A stretch of 64,000 nucleotides of DNA from Flavobacterium sp. HJ-32-4 (GTDB lineage Bacteria; Bacteroidota; Bacteroidia; Flavobacteriales; Flavobacteriaceae): the NCBI RefSeq assembly GCF_022532105.1, contig NZ_CP092832.1:2323001-2387000 (forward strand), in the 5' to 3' direction. The notes under the pieces were generated by a model. It saw nothing but the letters and a program-made list of their open reading frames with translations, was not told where the DNA came from and did not search any database. The position numbers and the translations under genes are program-made. Of this stretch, positions 52,911 to 60,858 are shown one piece after another (the stretch's first letter is position 1; the number at the start of each line of letters is the position of its first letter).

Positions 52911-54188
52911 CTATATGACAAACGCAGGCACCGAGTGTTCCGAGGTCGTTTCGGTAGTCTCCACGGCGAGCGCTTCCGTTTCTGCATCCACGCCAAACAA
53001 CACGATCGATTTCGGCAACGGATCCTCCGACAGCAACCGCAACCGTTCAAACGACAGCGTCCCGATCGTATAGCCTTCGTCGGCATTGCCGTAGGTTTCC
53101 GTCACCGACCGGAAGTAACGGCGCAGCGCCATGGCATCGTCCTGTCGGTAGCGGAGCAGAATCGTCACTTCAAAGTCATCCGATAACGCCGTTACGCCAT
53201 CCTGTTGTATCTTACGGTATTCATAGCGGTAATCGTAGCTCAGTGCCGAAATGTCGCTGATCACGGCTGAAGCTGTCGGATGCGCACCTGCGCCGCGTCC
53301 CACAAAAAACTGCTCATCGGCAAAGCGCGTGCGGGTCACCACACCGTTAAACACATCGTCTACACCATGCAAACGCTCGTGCGACGCCACAAACCGCGGT
53401 GTCACGTAGGCCGCAATTCGCCCATCCGCCCGCCGGAACGCCTCGGCTACCAGTTTGATCTTAAGGCCTTTTTCCCGGGCATAGTTGAGTTCCAGCGCGC
53501 CGAGTCCGTCTATACCCAACGTCAGGATGTCGTCCGGCGCCGCCACATGTCCGAACGCATGCGCCAGCAACAGCAACAGTTTATATTTAGCGTCGAAACC
53601 ACCGGTGTCCAGCGTCGGGTCGCTTTCAGCATAGCCCTTCGCCTGTGCTTCGCGCAAGGCCTCGGCATACGACACGCCCTCGGTGGCCGTCTTCGTCAGG
53701 ATGTAATTCGTCGAGCCGTTCACGATACCCTGTATCGATTCCAGCAGGTCGTTGTTGTAATACTCTTCCAGGTTCCGGATAATCGGCATACTCGCGCAGG
53801 CCGCGGCCTCATATAGCAGTGGCACCCCGACTTCCTGTTGCAACGCATGGAATTCCGCGAAGTGTGTCGCCAGCACTTTTTTGTTCGCCGACACCACCGC
53901 CTTCCCGTTGCGCAGCGCGCGGGTAATGATCGGGTAGGCAGCTTCGGCGTCGTCGATCAGTTCGACAATCACGTTGATCTCAGGGTCGTCCAGCAGTTCC
54001 CTGGCGTTATACGTAAAAAACGATGCGTCAATCGGACGCGCCTTGTGCGGATCGCGTACACAGACTTTTTTGATATGTGCCGGAAACCCGGGCGTTTTTT
54101 GCAAGACGTCATACAGGCCATAGCCGACACAGCCGAAGCCGAATAATCCGATGGTAAGGTGTTTACGTGGGGCGGGAAGTACGCTCAT
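52911..54188 (-). CDS. hom: Homoserine dehydrogenase
   Basis: 425 residues from the ATG at 54188; the frame further upstream only translates repeat words. NAD(P) motif IGLFGFGCVGYG lies at 13-24. The catalytic region is KKVLATHFAEF, the active-site block is GIVNGSTNYILTKTATEGVS, and the metal/substrate segment is GYAESDPTLDTGGFDAKYKL. A C-terminal ACT-like tail follows. It makes homoserine for methionine and threonine. It lies downstream of the transsulfuration gene on the same strand, so SAM-riboswitch control could extend to it across a 490-bp repeat-filled spacer. Confidence 0.93.
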   Translation of the reverse strand: MSVLPAPRKHLTIGLFGFGCVGYGLYDVLQKTPGFPAHIKKVCVRDPHKARPIDASFFTYNARELLDDPEINVIVELIDDAEAAYPIITRALRNGKAVVSANKKVLATHFAEFHALQQEVGVPLLYEAAACASMPIIRNLEEYYNNDLLESIQGIVNGSTNYILTKTATEGVSYAEALREAQAKGYAESDPTLDTGGFDAKYKLLLLLAHAFGHVAAPDDILTLGIDGLGALELNYAREKGLKIKLVAEAFRRADGRIAAYVTPRFVASHERLHGVDDVFNGVVTRTRFADEQFFVGRGAGAHPTASAVISDISALSYDYRYEYRKIQQDGVTALSDDFEVTILLRYRQDDAMALRRYFRSVTETYGNADEGYTIGTLSFERLRLLSEDPLPKSIVLFGVDAETEALAVETTETTSEHSVPAFVI

Positions 54189-54300
54189 AGTGTGGAGTTT
54201 ATAGTTTATAGTTGAGAGTTCATAGTTCATAGTTGTGAGTAGGAGCTGTGAGTTGATACTTGCTCCTTGATACTTGCTCCTTGCTAGCCGGCTCCTTCCT
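54189..54300. repeat. Tandem tracts before hom
   Basis: TAGTTTA, TAGTTCA and GAGAGTT words, then two copies of GATACTTGCTCCTT. Part of this (from about 54228) recurs at 54446. Confidence 0.75.
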
Positions 54301-54301
54301 T

Positions 54302-54433
54302 TTAACAATTTCTACGGTTTTCCCATACCGCTATGTCCGCGGGAATCTGTATTTTGGATTAGGGGAGGGGCGGATGCGTCCCTTACGAAATCCTACAGGG
54401 ATTTGGTTACGGGAAAGCCGTACAAATTGTTAA
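54302..54433. repeat. 132-bp dispersed palindromic element, copy C
   Basis: Ends TTAACAATTTCTACGGTTTT and AAGCCGTACAAATTGTTAA, with core GGGGAGGGGCGGATGCGTCC. It is nearly identical to copy D 218 bp away, with which it forms a tandem duplication. Confidence 0.9.
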
Positions 54434-54519
54434 AAATGTTAGAAGTTCGAGTTCATAGTTCATAGTTGAGAGTAGGAGCTGTGAGTTGATACTTGCTCCT
54501 TGCTCGCCTCTCCTTCCTT

Positions 54520-54651
54520 TTAACAATTTCTACGGTTTTCCCGTACCGCTATGTCCGCGGGAATCTGTATTTTAGAGTAGGGGAGGGGCGGATGCGTCCC
54601 TTACGAAATCCTACAGGGATTTGATTACGGGAAAGCCGTATGAATTGTTAA
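54520..54651. repeat. 132-bp dispersed palindromic element, copy D
   Basis: Same ends and core as copy C, with a few substitutions. The flanking AGTAGGAGCTGTGAGTTGAT segment before C (54239) and before D (54471) shows that element and flank were duplicated together. Confidence 0.9.
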
Positions 54652-54654
54652 ATA

Positions 54655-54768
54655 TTAGAAGTTTGAGGTAGGGTTGAGAGTTCATAGTTCAGAGTAGGAG
54701 TGGTGAGTTGCTACTTGCTCCTTGCTACTCGCGCCTTGCTTCTCGCTTCTCGCTCCTTCAAACGCCTG
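54655..54768. repeat. Tandem tract that runs into the transsulfuration gene
   Basis: GAGAGTTCATAGTTCA and CTTGCTCCTTGCTACT words. The part from 54682 is translated as the C-terminal tail of the minus-strand enzyme. Confidence 0.8.
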
Positions 54769-55890
54769 CTTCAAATCATCAATCAAATCCTCGGCATCTT
54801 CCAGTCCAACCGACAGGCGGATCAAACTGTCCGTCACACCGGCCTGGTAGCGCTTCTCTACCGGAATCGATTTATGGGTCATTTCGCACGGCAGGCAACA
54901 CAGGCTTTTCACGCCGCCCAGGCTTTCGGCCAGTTTGAAAAGGTGGGTAGTCGATACAATCCGTGAGGCAAGTTCTTTGTCGTCTACGGTAAGGTCAAAC
55001 GAGATCACCCCGCCGAAATACCGTTGTTGGCCTCGGGCGACCTCGTGGTTTGGGTGGGAGGGAAGTCCGGGGTAGTAGACATTCTTCACCAACTCTTCAC
55101 TTTCTAGGAAGGTTGCGATCTTCAGCGCGTTCTCCGCATGTTGGCGGATACGTAGCGACAACGTCTCAATTCCGCGGATCACCAGCCAGCTGTCAAACGG
55201 CCCGAGTATCGCACCCGATGCGTTCTGTATGAATTTGATCCGGTCACCGAGTTCTTCCGTCGCCGTTACTACCAGTCCGGCGATGAGGTCGCTGTGGCCC
55301 GACAGGTACTTCGTCGCGCTGTGCACCACCAGGTCGGCGCCCAATGCGATTGGCTGTTGCGAAGCCGGAGACGCAAAGGTGTTGTCGACACATAGCAACA
55401 CGCCATGTGCCTTCGCGATACGCGCAATCGCCCGGATATCGGCAATCTTCAAGGTTGGGTTGGTCGGCGATTCCAGCCAGATCAGCGCCGTTTTATCGGA
55501 AATAGCCGCCGCCACGTTGGCCGGGTTGGTCGCATCCACATAGCGCACGGTGATGCCGAACTTCTCATACACGTGGGTAAACAAACGGAACGCCCCGCCG
55601 TAGATGTCGTCGACCGCTACGATCTCGTCGCCCGACTTGAGCAGTTTGACCACTGCATCGATGGCGGCAAGGCCACTGGCAAACGCGTAGCCACGGGCGC
55701 CGTGCTCAAGTTGCGCAATGAGGTCTTCCAGTACTTTCCGTGTCGGATTGTTGCTGCGGGCATAGTCAAAACCTTTGTGTTGGCCGGGTGCATCCTGCAC
55801 AAACGTGGAAGTCTGGTAAATCGGGACCGAAACCGAACCGGTAAGCGGATCAACAGGAATGGCGTGTAGAATGCGGGTGTGCTCTTTCAT
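54682..55890 (-). CDS. Transsulfuration-family PLP enzyme (cystathionine gamma-synthase/lyase-like)
   Basis: 402 residues from the ATG at 55890. The Cys/Met metabolism PLP fold is clear: TGSVSVPIYQTSTF, FDYARSNNPTRKVLEDLIAQ, the PLP Lys in VVHSATKYLSGHSDLIAG, and SLGGVKSLCCLPCEMTH. It could act as cystathionine gamma-synthase, gamma-lyase or O-acetylhomoserine sulfhydrylase. The SAM-I riboswitch in its leader favours a methionine-biosynthetic role. The last 25 or so residues (GARSEKQGASSKEQVATHHS) are encoded by tandem repeat words and are not family sequence. Confidence 0.9.
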   Translation of the reverse strand: MKEHTRILHAIPVDPLTGSVSVPIYQTSTFVQDAPGQHKGFDYARSNNPTRKVLEDLIAQLEHGARGYAFASGLAAIDAVVKLLKSGDEIVAVDDIYGGAFRLFTHVYEKFGITVRYVDATNPANVAAAISDKTALIWLESPTNPTLKIADIRAIARIAKAHGVLLCVDNTFASPASQQPIALGADLVVHSATKYLSGHSDLIAGLVVTATEELGDRIKFIQNASGAILGPFDSWLVIRGIETLSLRIRQHAENALKIATFLESEELVKNVYYPGLPSHPNHEVARGQQRYFGGVISFDLTVDDKELASRIVSTTHLFKLAESLGGVKSLCCLPCEMTHKSIPVEKRYQAGVTDSLIRLSVGLEDAEDLIDDLKQAFEGARSEKQGASSKEQVATHHSYSEL

Positions 55891-55948
55891 GGTATAAGGG
55901 ATATTTGGATTACAGGTGAAATATCCAAATCCGGAATACCGAAAGGGC

Positions 55949-55984
55949 AAAAAAAATGCTCTTCCGATAAGTTCAGAAGAGCAG
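55949..55984 (-). terminator. Riboswitch-controlled terminator
   Basis: On the minus strand GCTCTTC-N11-GAAGAGC (55958-55982) is followed by ATTTTTTTT, 60 bp before the enzyme start. This is the expression platform of the SAM riboswitch. Confidence 0.85.
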
Positions 55985-56018
55985 TGTATCAAGAGATAAA
56001 ATAACTACTTATTCTAAG

Positions 56019-56121
56019 CTTATCTGTCCCCGCGCTAAGCGCAGGGTTGAATGTGGCACCTTACTTTTCAGCAGGTTGCCAAGACGTCATTGGGTCAAGT
56101 CCCTCGGTCTTTCTGGATAAG
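56019..56121 (-). ncRNA. SAM-I (S-box) riboswitch aptamer
   Basis: The minus strand reads CTTATCCAGAAAGACCGAGG, then GACTTGACCCAATGACGTCT, TGGCAACCTGC, AAGGTGCCACATTC and the closing GGGACAGATAAG. P1 pairs CTTATC with GATAAG. The K-turn word GA/CCGAGGGA, the pseudoknot-forming TTGACCC, GCAACC and GGTGCCA segments are the S-box landmarks. It binds S-adenosylmethionine and, with the terminator at 55949-55984, should shut off the transsulfuration gene when SAM is plentiful. Confidence 0.93.
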
Positions 56122-56280
56122 GATGTGTGGGTAAGAACGTTCCGCAAAGGTATTCCGGAAAGTTTTGAATTTCCAAACAAAAAAAGAAATTATTTTTTAA
56201 GTGTTTGATAGTGAGTTATTTTGATCGAAGTAATTTCCTGTTATCACGTTAAACTACATCATTTATTTGCGCAACTGTAC

Positions 56281-56302
56281 GGTTGCATATATATTTGCAA
56301 CC
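56281..56302 (+). promoter_or_regulatory. Operator of the second ArsR module
   Basis: Perfect inverted repeat GGTTGCA-N8-TGCAACC ending 14 bp before the ArsR ATG, with extra half-sites GCAAC at 56271 and ATTGCAT at 56308. Confidence 0.7.
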
Positions 56303-56315
56303 AAATGATTGCATA

Positions 56316-56639
56316 ATGAGAAGAGACGTTTTCCAGGCCATCGCCGACCCAACCCGCAGGGCCATTCTGGTGTTGATCGCTACCCAGTCGATGACACCCA
56401 ATGCCCTCGCCGAACATTTCCACTCTACACGCCAGGCCGTGTCCAAGCATTTGAAGATTTTGTCGGAATGCGGACTCGTGCGTCCGGAAGAGAAAGGGCG
56501 TGAGATCCACTACAGCCTCGAAGCGGATAAAATGGCCGAAGTCGACCAATGGCTCGCCCAGTTCCGAGATCTGTGGAAACAGCGTTTCGACGCACTCGAT
56601 ACGATATTGTCTAATATGAAAAAAAACGAAAAACCATGA
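56316..56639 (+). CDS. ArsR-family winged-helix regulator (second module)
   Basis: 107 residues from the ATG at 56316; an upstream in-frame extension covers the operator and is not used. [40 protein letters not shown] and GLVRPEEKGREIHYSLEADK match the ArsR copy at 48536 closely. It lacks metal-ligand Cys. It is coupled to the SRPBCC-VOC fusion by an ATGA overlap. Confidence 0.92.
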   Translation: MRRDVFQAIADPTRRAILVLIATQSMTPNALAEHFHSTRQAVSKHLKILSECGLVRPEEKGREIHYSLEADKMAEVDQWLAQFRDLWKQRFDALDTILSNMKKNEKP

Positions 56640-57601
56640 ATGCCCACTTGCAATTCGACTTCACCGTCGACAAAAACGACAAAACTATCCGTGTCACACG
56701 CGAATTTGCCGCCAACCGCGACCTCGTCTGGGAAGCCTGGACCAACCCGGAAATCCTCGACCAATGGCTAGCACCAAAGCCGTACAAAGCCGAAACCCTA
56801 TCAATGGACTTCCGGGCGGGTGGACACTGGTTCTACTGCATGGTCGGACCCGACGGCGACCGTCATTACTGCCGCGCTGATTATGGCGATGTCCAGCCAA
56901 AGGAGTTCTACACAGCGGCAGATGGGTTCACTGACGAAAACGGTAAGCTCAATCCGGAGTTTCCGCAGTCGAACTGGCGCAATACCTTCCGCGAGGCGGA
57001 CCAACATACAGTGGTTGAAGTGCTTATATCCTATGCCTCACTAACCGATCTCGAAGCCGTTATCAGCATGGGCTTCAAAGAAGGATACACGATGGCATTG
57101 GAGAATCTCGACCAGTATATCGAAGCGCGCGGACGTCTTCGTAACGAGCTTCGCACTGACAATCAAGCGCGTGTGACAACCTACCTTAACTTTCCGGGCA
57201 ACACGGAAGAAGCCTTCCTGTTTTACCGTTCAGTGTTCCGTTCTGAGTTCAGCGGCGGCGGCATACAGCGTTTCGCCCAGGCTCCACAGGCACCCGACCA
57301 GCCACCTATGAGCGAAAGTCTGAAAAACCTGGTGCTGCACGTCGAATTACCTATCCTGGGTGGGCATGTACTGATGGCGACCGATGCGCCCGAAGAAATG
57401 GGGTTCACCGTTGCAACGGGCAATAACATGCACATTAGCCTCGAGCCTGATTCGAAGGAAGAAGCCGAACGCCTGTTCAACGAGTTGTCAGTCGGCGGTA
57501 ACATCACAATGCCATTGCAGGATATGTTCTGGGGTGCTTATTTCGGATCGTTCACCGACCGGTTTGGCATCAACTGGATGGTCAATTTCAGGACGTCTTA
57601 G
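56636..57601 (+). CDS. Fusion of an SRPBCC (AHSA1) domain with a PhnB-like VOC domain
   Basis: 321 residues. Residues 1-168 are AHSA1/SRPBCC (IRVTREFAANRDLVWEAWTN, LDQWLAPKPYKAET, FRAGGHWFYCM, FKEGYTMALENLDQYIEA). Residues about 176-321 are a glyoxalase-fold PhnB-like VOC domain (VTTYLNFPGNTEEAFLFYRS, VLHVELPILGGHVLMATDAP, WGAYFGSFTDRFGINWMVNF). Both are single-domain proteins elsewhere. The joint suggests ligand binding and modification of the same small molecule. Regulated by the coupled ArsR. Confidence 0.9.
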   Translation: MNAHLQFDFTVDKNDKTIRVTREFAANRDLVWEAWTNPEILDQWLAPKPYKAETLSMDFRAGGHWFYCMVGPDGDRHYCRADYGDVQPKEFYTAADGFTDENGKLNPEFPQSNWRNTFREADQHTVVEVLISYASLTDLEAVISMGFKEGYTMALENLDQYIEARGRLRNELRTDNQARVTTYLNFPGNTEEAFLFYRSVFRSEFSGGGIQRFAQAPQAPDQPPMSESLKNLVLHVELPILGGHVLMATDAPEEMGFTVATGNNMHISLEPDSKEEAERLFNELSVGGNITMPLQDMFWGAYFGSFTDRFGINWMVNFRTS

Positions 57602-57617
57602 TATTTTAAATGACATG

Positions 57618-57645
57618 AACCCGGCCTTGCGTCGGGTTTTTTTTG
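57618..57645 (+). terminator. Intrinsic terminator of the second ArsR module
   Basis: Stem AACCCG/CGGGTT followed by eight T, between converging genes. Confidence 0.85.
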
Positions 57646-57651
57646 GCTTCA

Positions 57652-58416
57652 TCAGAACTTCTCAAATGCACCCAATCCAAAAAGTGCGAAGTCATATTTA
57701 ACCGGATCGCGTGGATCGAGTCGACGCAGGTTCTGGTCGAGTTCGAACAGCGCTTTAGCGTCATTCTGGGAACGGGAGAGGAGGCCGAGTTTGCGGGCCA
57801 CATTACCCGAGTGCACATCCAGCGGGCACGACAAAACCGACATCGGGATTTGCGTCCAGAGACCAAAATCCACACCTTTTGTGTCGCGCCGTACCATCCA
57901 CCGCAAAAACATATTAAGCCGTTTGGCAGCCGAATTCTTCATCGGATCCGACACGTGTTTGGCCGTGCGGGCCGAGTCGGCTTTTTCCAGAAACACCTTC
58001 CGAAAGGCGTGAAGCGCTGGTTGCAGGCTGTCGGCGGTTTGATGCGCAGCCAACAGCGCCTCAGGTCCGCCCGCGGTCTCATACACATGCCGCAGTCCCC
58101 TGATAAATGCCTGGAAATCGACGCCATTGAACGTCCGGTGCACAAACGAGTCGAGTGCGGCGAGGTCGCGTTCGGAATACGACACCACGAAATCATACGG
58201 AGCATTACCCATCAAATCCATCATCCTGCGGGCATTGCCGATGATGCTGGTGCGGTTGCCCCACGAGATCGTCGCCGTTAAATACGCGGCAATTTCGATA
58301 TCCTCCCGCTTCGAAAAGCCATGCGGAATCTGTATAGGGTCTGTTTCAATAAAAGCCGGGTGGTTGTATTGGGCCGCCTTACTGTCGAGAAACTCCTTTA
58401 ATTCGTCTTGTCCCAT
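57652..58416 (-). CDS. TIGR02757 (DUF2400) family protein
   Basis: 254 residues, nearly all helical. Blocks of the family are DPIQIPHGFSKREDIEIAAY, TATISWGNRTSIIGNARRMM, RLNMFLRWMVRRDTKGVDFG and PLDVHSGNVARKLGLL. The last part (DVHSGNVARKLGL followed by QND) recalls helix-hairpin-helix DNA glycosylases, but no activity is established. Its start overlaps the upstream membrane-protein gene by 19 bp. Confidence 0.88.
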   Translation of the reverse strand: MGQDELKEFLDSKAAQYNHPAFIETDPIQIPHGFSKREDIEIAAYLTATISWGNRTSIIGNARRMMDLMGNAPYDFVVSYSERDLAALDSFVHRTFNGVDFQAFIRGLRHVYETAGGPEALLAAHQTADSLQPALHAFRKVFLEKADSARTAKHVSDPMKNSAAKRLNMFLRWMVRRDTKGVDFGLWTQIPMSVLSCPLDVHSGNVARKLGLLSRSQNDAKALFELDQNLRRLDPRDPVKYDFALFGLGAFEKF

Positions 58417-60041
58417 TCATCAGCAGGTAGTGAGCGAAAGCCATCGCCCAGGTTAGCGGTACGGAGTTGCGGAACAACGCCATATTTGCGGGCGTTTCGC
58501 TCCAAAATCCGCCGGTTGGTGCACGGCAGCGGTCCGTCGCCGGTCGTGTGGAAATACGCGTCTTTGGGCGGTGTATAATAGCGTAGGTTGCCCACCCGTT
58601 CCGTTTCAAACGTCAGATCGGGCAGCCGGGTAATCGGGGAAGGCCACAAAATGAGACGGGGGGCATAACTGTCGTTCAACGCCATCTTTCCGTTTCCGGT
58701 CAACGGTCGATTGCCCAGTGCCAGCGGCAATACGAAAGGGGCTACCAATGCGCCGACTAAAACCGTTTGCTGCAGGCGTTCGGGAAGTCGCAGGCGGTCC
58801 GTGAGTTCTGCCGCAACCAACGTCCCTAAAAACACCAACTCGGGCAGGAAAAACCGGTACTGGGGCGATACGACAATGATGAACCCGAAATGCAACAAAC
58901 ATACCGTCCACAGTAGCCGGAACGAACGGTTTTTACCTTTTAGGAAAAGCGCCACCGGGAAAAGCGCCAACATCCCGATATTGAACAGTCGGTCAAGTCC
59001 GTCCATCCGCCACCAATGATGGAGACGTTCTACCCATCCAAATGAACGAAAGCCCGCTTCCCCCATAAACTCATGGTTCCGGATCATATCACCCAGCGAA
59101 GCCGCTACGGGTTCCGGTACCGTCCAATCAAAATCAAATGCGCCCCACGTCGAGGGGAAAAACGGATACCCTGACAACCATATATTCTTCGCGATCCATA
59201 CAACGGCAAAAGGCGCGGCAATACAAACTGCAAAGCGTAGCGCAAAGGTCCGTCTCACCAACGCCACCACCAAAAGCAATGCAAACGGAAGGGCAGTGAC
59301 TTTCAGGAAAATCGCATATACGACCAAAACGGCCCACCATCCCGATGCGCGATCGGTGTAAGCGAAAAAGGCTAATACCAGTATCAGGATCACCGGAAGA
59401 TCCGGAGAAGGAGCAGTTACAAATTGCAAAAGCAACATGCTAAATACTAATACATAACGACTCGATACTTTATCTGTCAATCTAAGTAAGATAAAGGCGA
59501 ATATTACAAAGGCCAATCCGTTCAGGTCGTTGAGCGGCCAGCCGGTGAACGGGAGGTCAAAGCCCGCCTGTAAGATCTGCCAGGGCGACGTTTGCCCGAA
59601 GGCGACGTTCAGGTTCGCGAGTCCTTTTACGAGTCCGTGCTCGTGCAGCCATTTGATCGTTTGCAGGTAATACGTATCGTTGTCGATCAGGAAGGGGAGT
59701 TGCGCCGACTTCCATAAGGCGGCCAACGTCGCCAAACCCAAAAGCACTTTATCGAAACGCGAAAAGTTCTGGAAGCTGTGCCACAGTTCCCGTCCGTTTT
59801 TTTGCAACTCATCCCGTATGGTATACGCTACAAAAGAGGTGAGTAACGCATTCGCTAAAAAAACCATCCCGTTAAGTGGCGCGAAAAAGGCCACTATAGT
59901 CAGCACTATTGTTTGGGCCATCACTCCCAAAAGGAAAACCCCTCCGGAAGGGGATGAAAGGGATAGCCACTTCGATACAGCCGTTCCCCAGACGCCAAAA
60001 AAGGCCGCCATGATGCACCAGCTGAGAAGGATCAGTACCAT
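58398..60041 (-). CDS. Polytopic membrane protein, LIC_10190-like (possible GT-C type)
   Basis: 547 residues with about 12 hydrophobic helices between 1 and 430 and a soluble tail of about 110 residues. The overall plan, with a long first loop and clustered Trp/Arg, resembles GT-C glycosyltransferases and the LIC_10190 membrane family. I see no certain DD or DE catalytic motif in the first loop. Its start overlaps the stop of the ABC ATPase gene (TGATG), so it is part of that transcript. Role in surface polysaccharide is a guess. Confidence 0.7.
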   Translation of the reverse strand: MVLILLSWCIMAAFFGVWGTAVSKWLSLSSPSGGVFLLGVMAQTIVLTIVAFFAPLNGMVFLANALLTSFVAYTIRDELQKNGRELWHSFQNFSRFDKVLLGLATLAALWKSAQLPFLIDNDTYYLQTIKWLHEHGLVKGLANLNVAFGQTSPWQILQAGFDLPFTGWPLNDLNGLAFVIFAFILLRLTDKVSSRYVLVFSMLLLQFVTAPSPDLPVILILVLAFFAYTDRASGWWAVLVVYAIFLKVTALPFALLLVVALVRRTFALRFAVCIAAPFAVVWIAKNIWLSGYPFFPSTWGAFDFDWTVPEPVAASLGDMIRNHEFMGEAGFRSFGWVERLHHWWRMDGLDRLFNIGMLALFPVALFLKGKNRSFRLLWTVCLLHFGFIIVVSPQYRFFLPELVFLGTLVAAELTDRLRLPERLQQTVLVGALVAPFVLPLALGNRPLTGNGKMALNDSYAPRLILWPSPITRLPDLTFETERVGNLRYYTPPKDAYFHTTGDGPLPCTNRRILERNARKYGVVPQLRTANLGDGFRSLPADEWDKTN

Positions 60042-60703
60042 CAGGAAAGTAGACGACCGTCTGACATGACGAGTTTCCGATCGGCCATATCCGCCAGTTC
60101 TTCGTTATGTGTCACGATAACGAAGGTCTGTCCGAATTCCTCCCGCAACGAAAAGAACAACTGGTGCAGGTTGTCTGCCGAAGCGGTGTCGAGATTCCCT
60201 GACGGTTCATCCGCAAACACCACCGAGGGCCGGTTGATCAACGCCCGGGCGACGGCCACCCGTTGTTGCTCGCCACCTGAAAGTTCGCCCGGCTTGTGGC
60301 TGATACGATGGGAGAGTCCAAGAAAATCGAGCAGTTTCTTCGCCTCCGCCTCGCTTTCCGCTTTGCCTTTTCCGGCAATGAACGCGGGGATACAGACGTT
60401 TTCCACCGCAGTAAACTCGGGCAATAATTGGTGGAATTGGAAGATAAAACCCAAATGACGGTTCCGGAAACGCGACAGCTCGCGGTCTTTCAGTCCTAAT
60501 ACGTCCTGTCCGTCAATGGTCAACCGGGTATCCACGTTCTTCGTGGGATGGTCAAGGGTGCCCAAAATCTGCAGCAAGGTAGTTTTGCCCGCGCCGGAAG
60601 CGCCTACGATGGAGACGACTTCTCCTTTTTCGATGTCGAGGTCGACGCCCTTAAGTACATGAAGATTATCGTAATGTTTATGAATCGTGCGGGCATGGAT
60701 CAT
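60041..60703 (-). CDS. LolD-like ABC transporter ATPase
   Basis: 220 residues from the ATG at 60703 ([20 protein letters not shown]). Walker A is [13 protein letters not shown], the Q-loop lies in [20 protein letters not shown], the signature is [15 protein letters not shown], Walker B is [12 protein letters not shown] and the switch His is in VIVTHNEEL. The LLPEFTA/ENV form and size match the LolD/MacB export group. The membrane partner is not adjacent, which is common for lolD in Bacteroidota. Confidence 0.92.
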   Translation of the reverse strand: MIHARTIHKHYDNLHVLKGVDLDIEKGEVVSIVGASGAGKTTLLQILGTLDHPTKNVDTRLTIDGQDVLGLKDRELSRFRNRHLGFIFQFHQLLPEFTAVENVCIPAFIAGKGKAESEAEAKKLLDFLGLSHRISHKPGELSGGEQQRVAVARALINRPSVVFADEPSGNLDTASADNLHQLFFSLREEFGQTFVIVTHNEELADMADRKLVMSDGRLLS

Positions 60704-60843
60704 GGTGCGGGATTTTGCCGTCACTTTTGACGGACGTTACGCAAAATAACGAAACTTTACCGCGGGTGCCAAATCCCACCGCAAGGCTTTTCAACAGGTG
60801 ATAAACTTACGTTAAACGGCTGAGCTGCCGTGCCGTTTCGCCG

Positions 60844-60851
60844 TACCTTTG
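60844..60851 (+). promoter_or_regulatory. TAnnTTTG -7 box for msrA
   Basis: TACCTTTG seven bases before the msrA ATG, so the 5' leader would be very short. Confidence 0.5.
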
Positions 60852-60858
60852 TAGGCCT

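Noticed and set aside
54274..54465. 63-residue frame over palindromic element C
   Set aside because: Repeat-derived and not conserved in the other copies.
54302..54651. Insertion sequence remnants
   Set aside because: No transposase fragment is recognisable inside or beside the elements; they are kept as palindromic repeats of unknown class.
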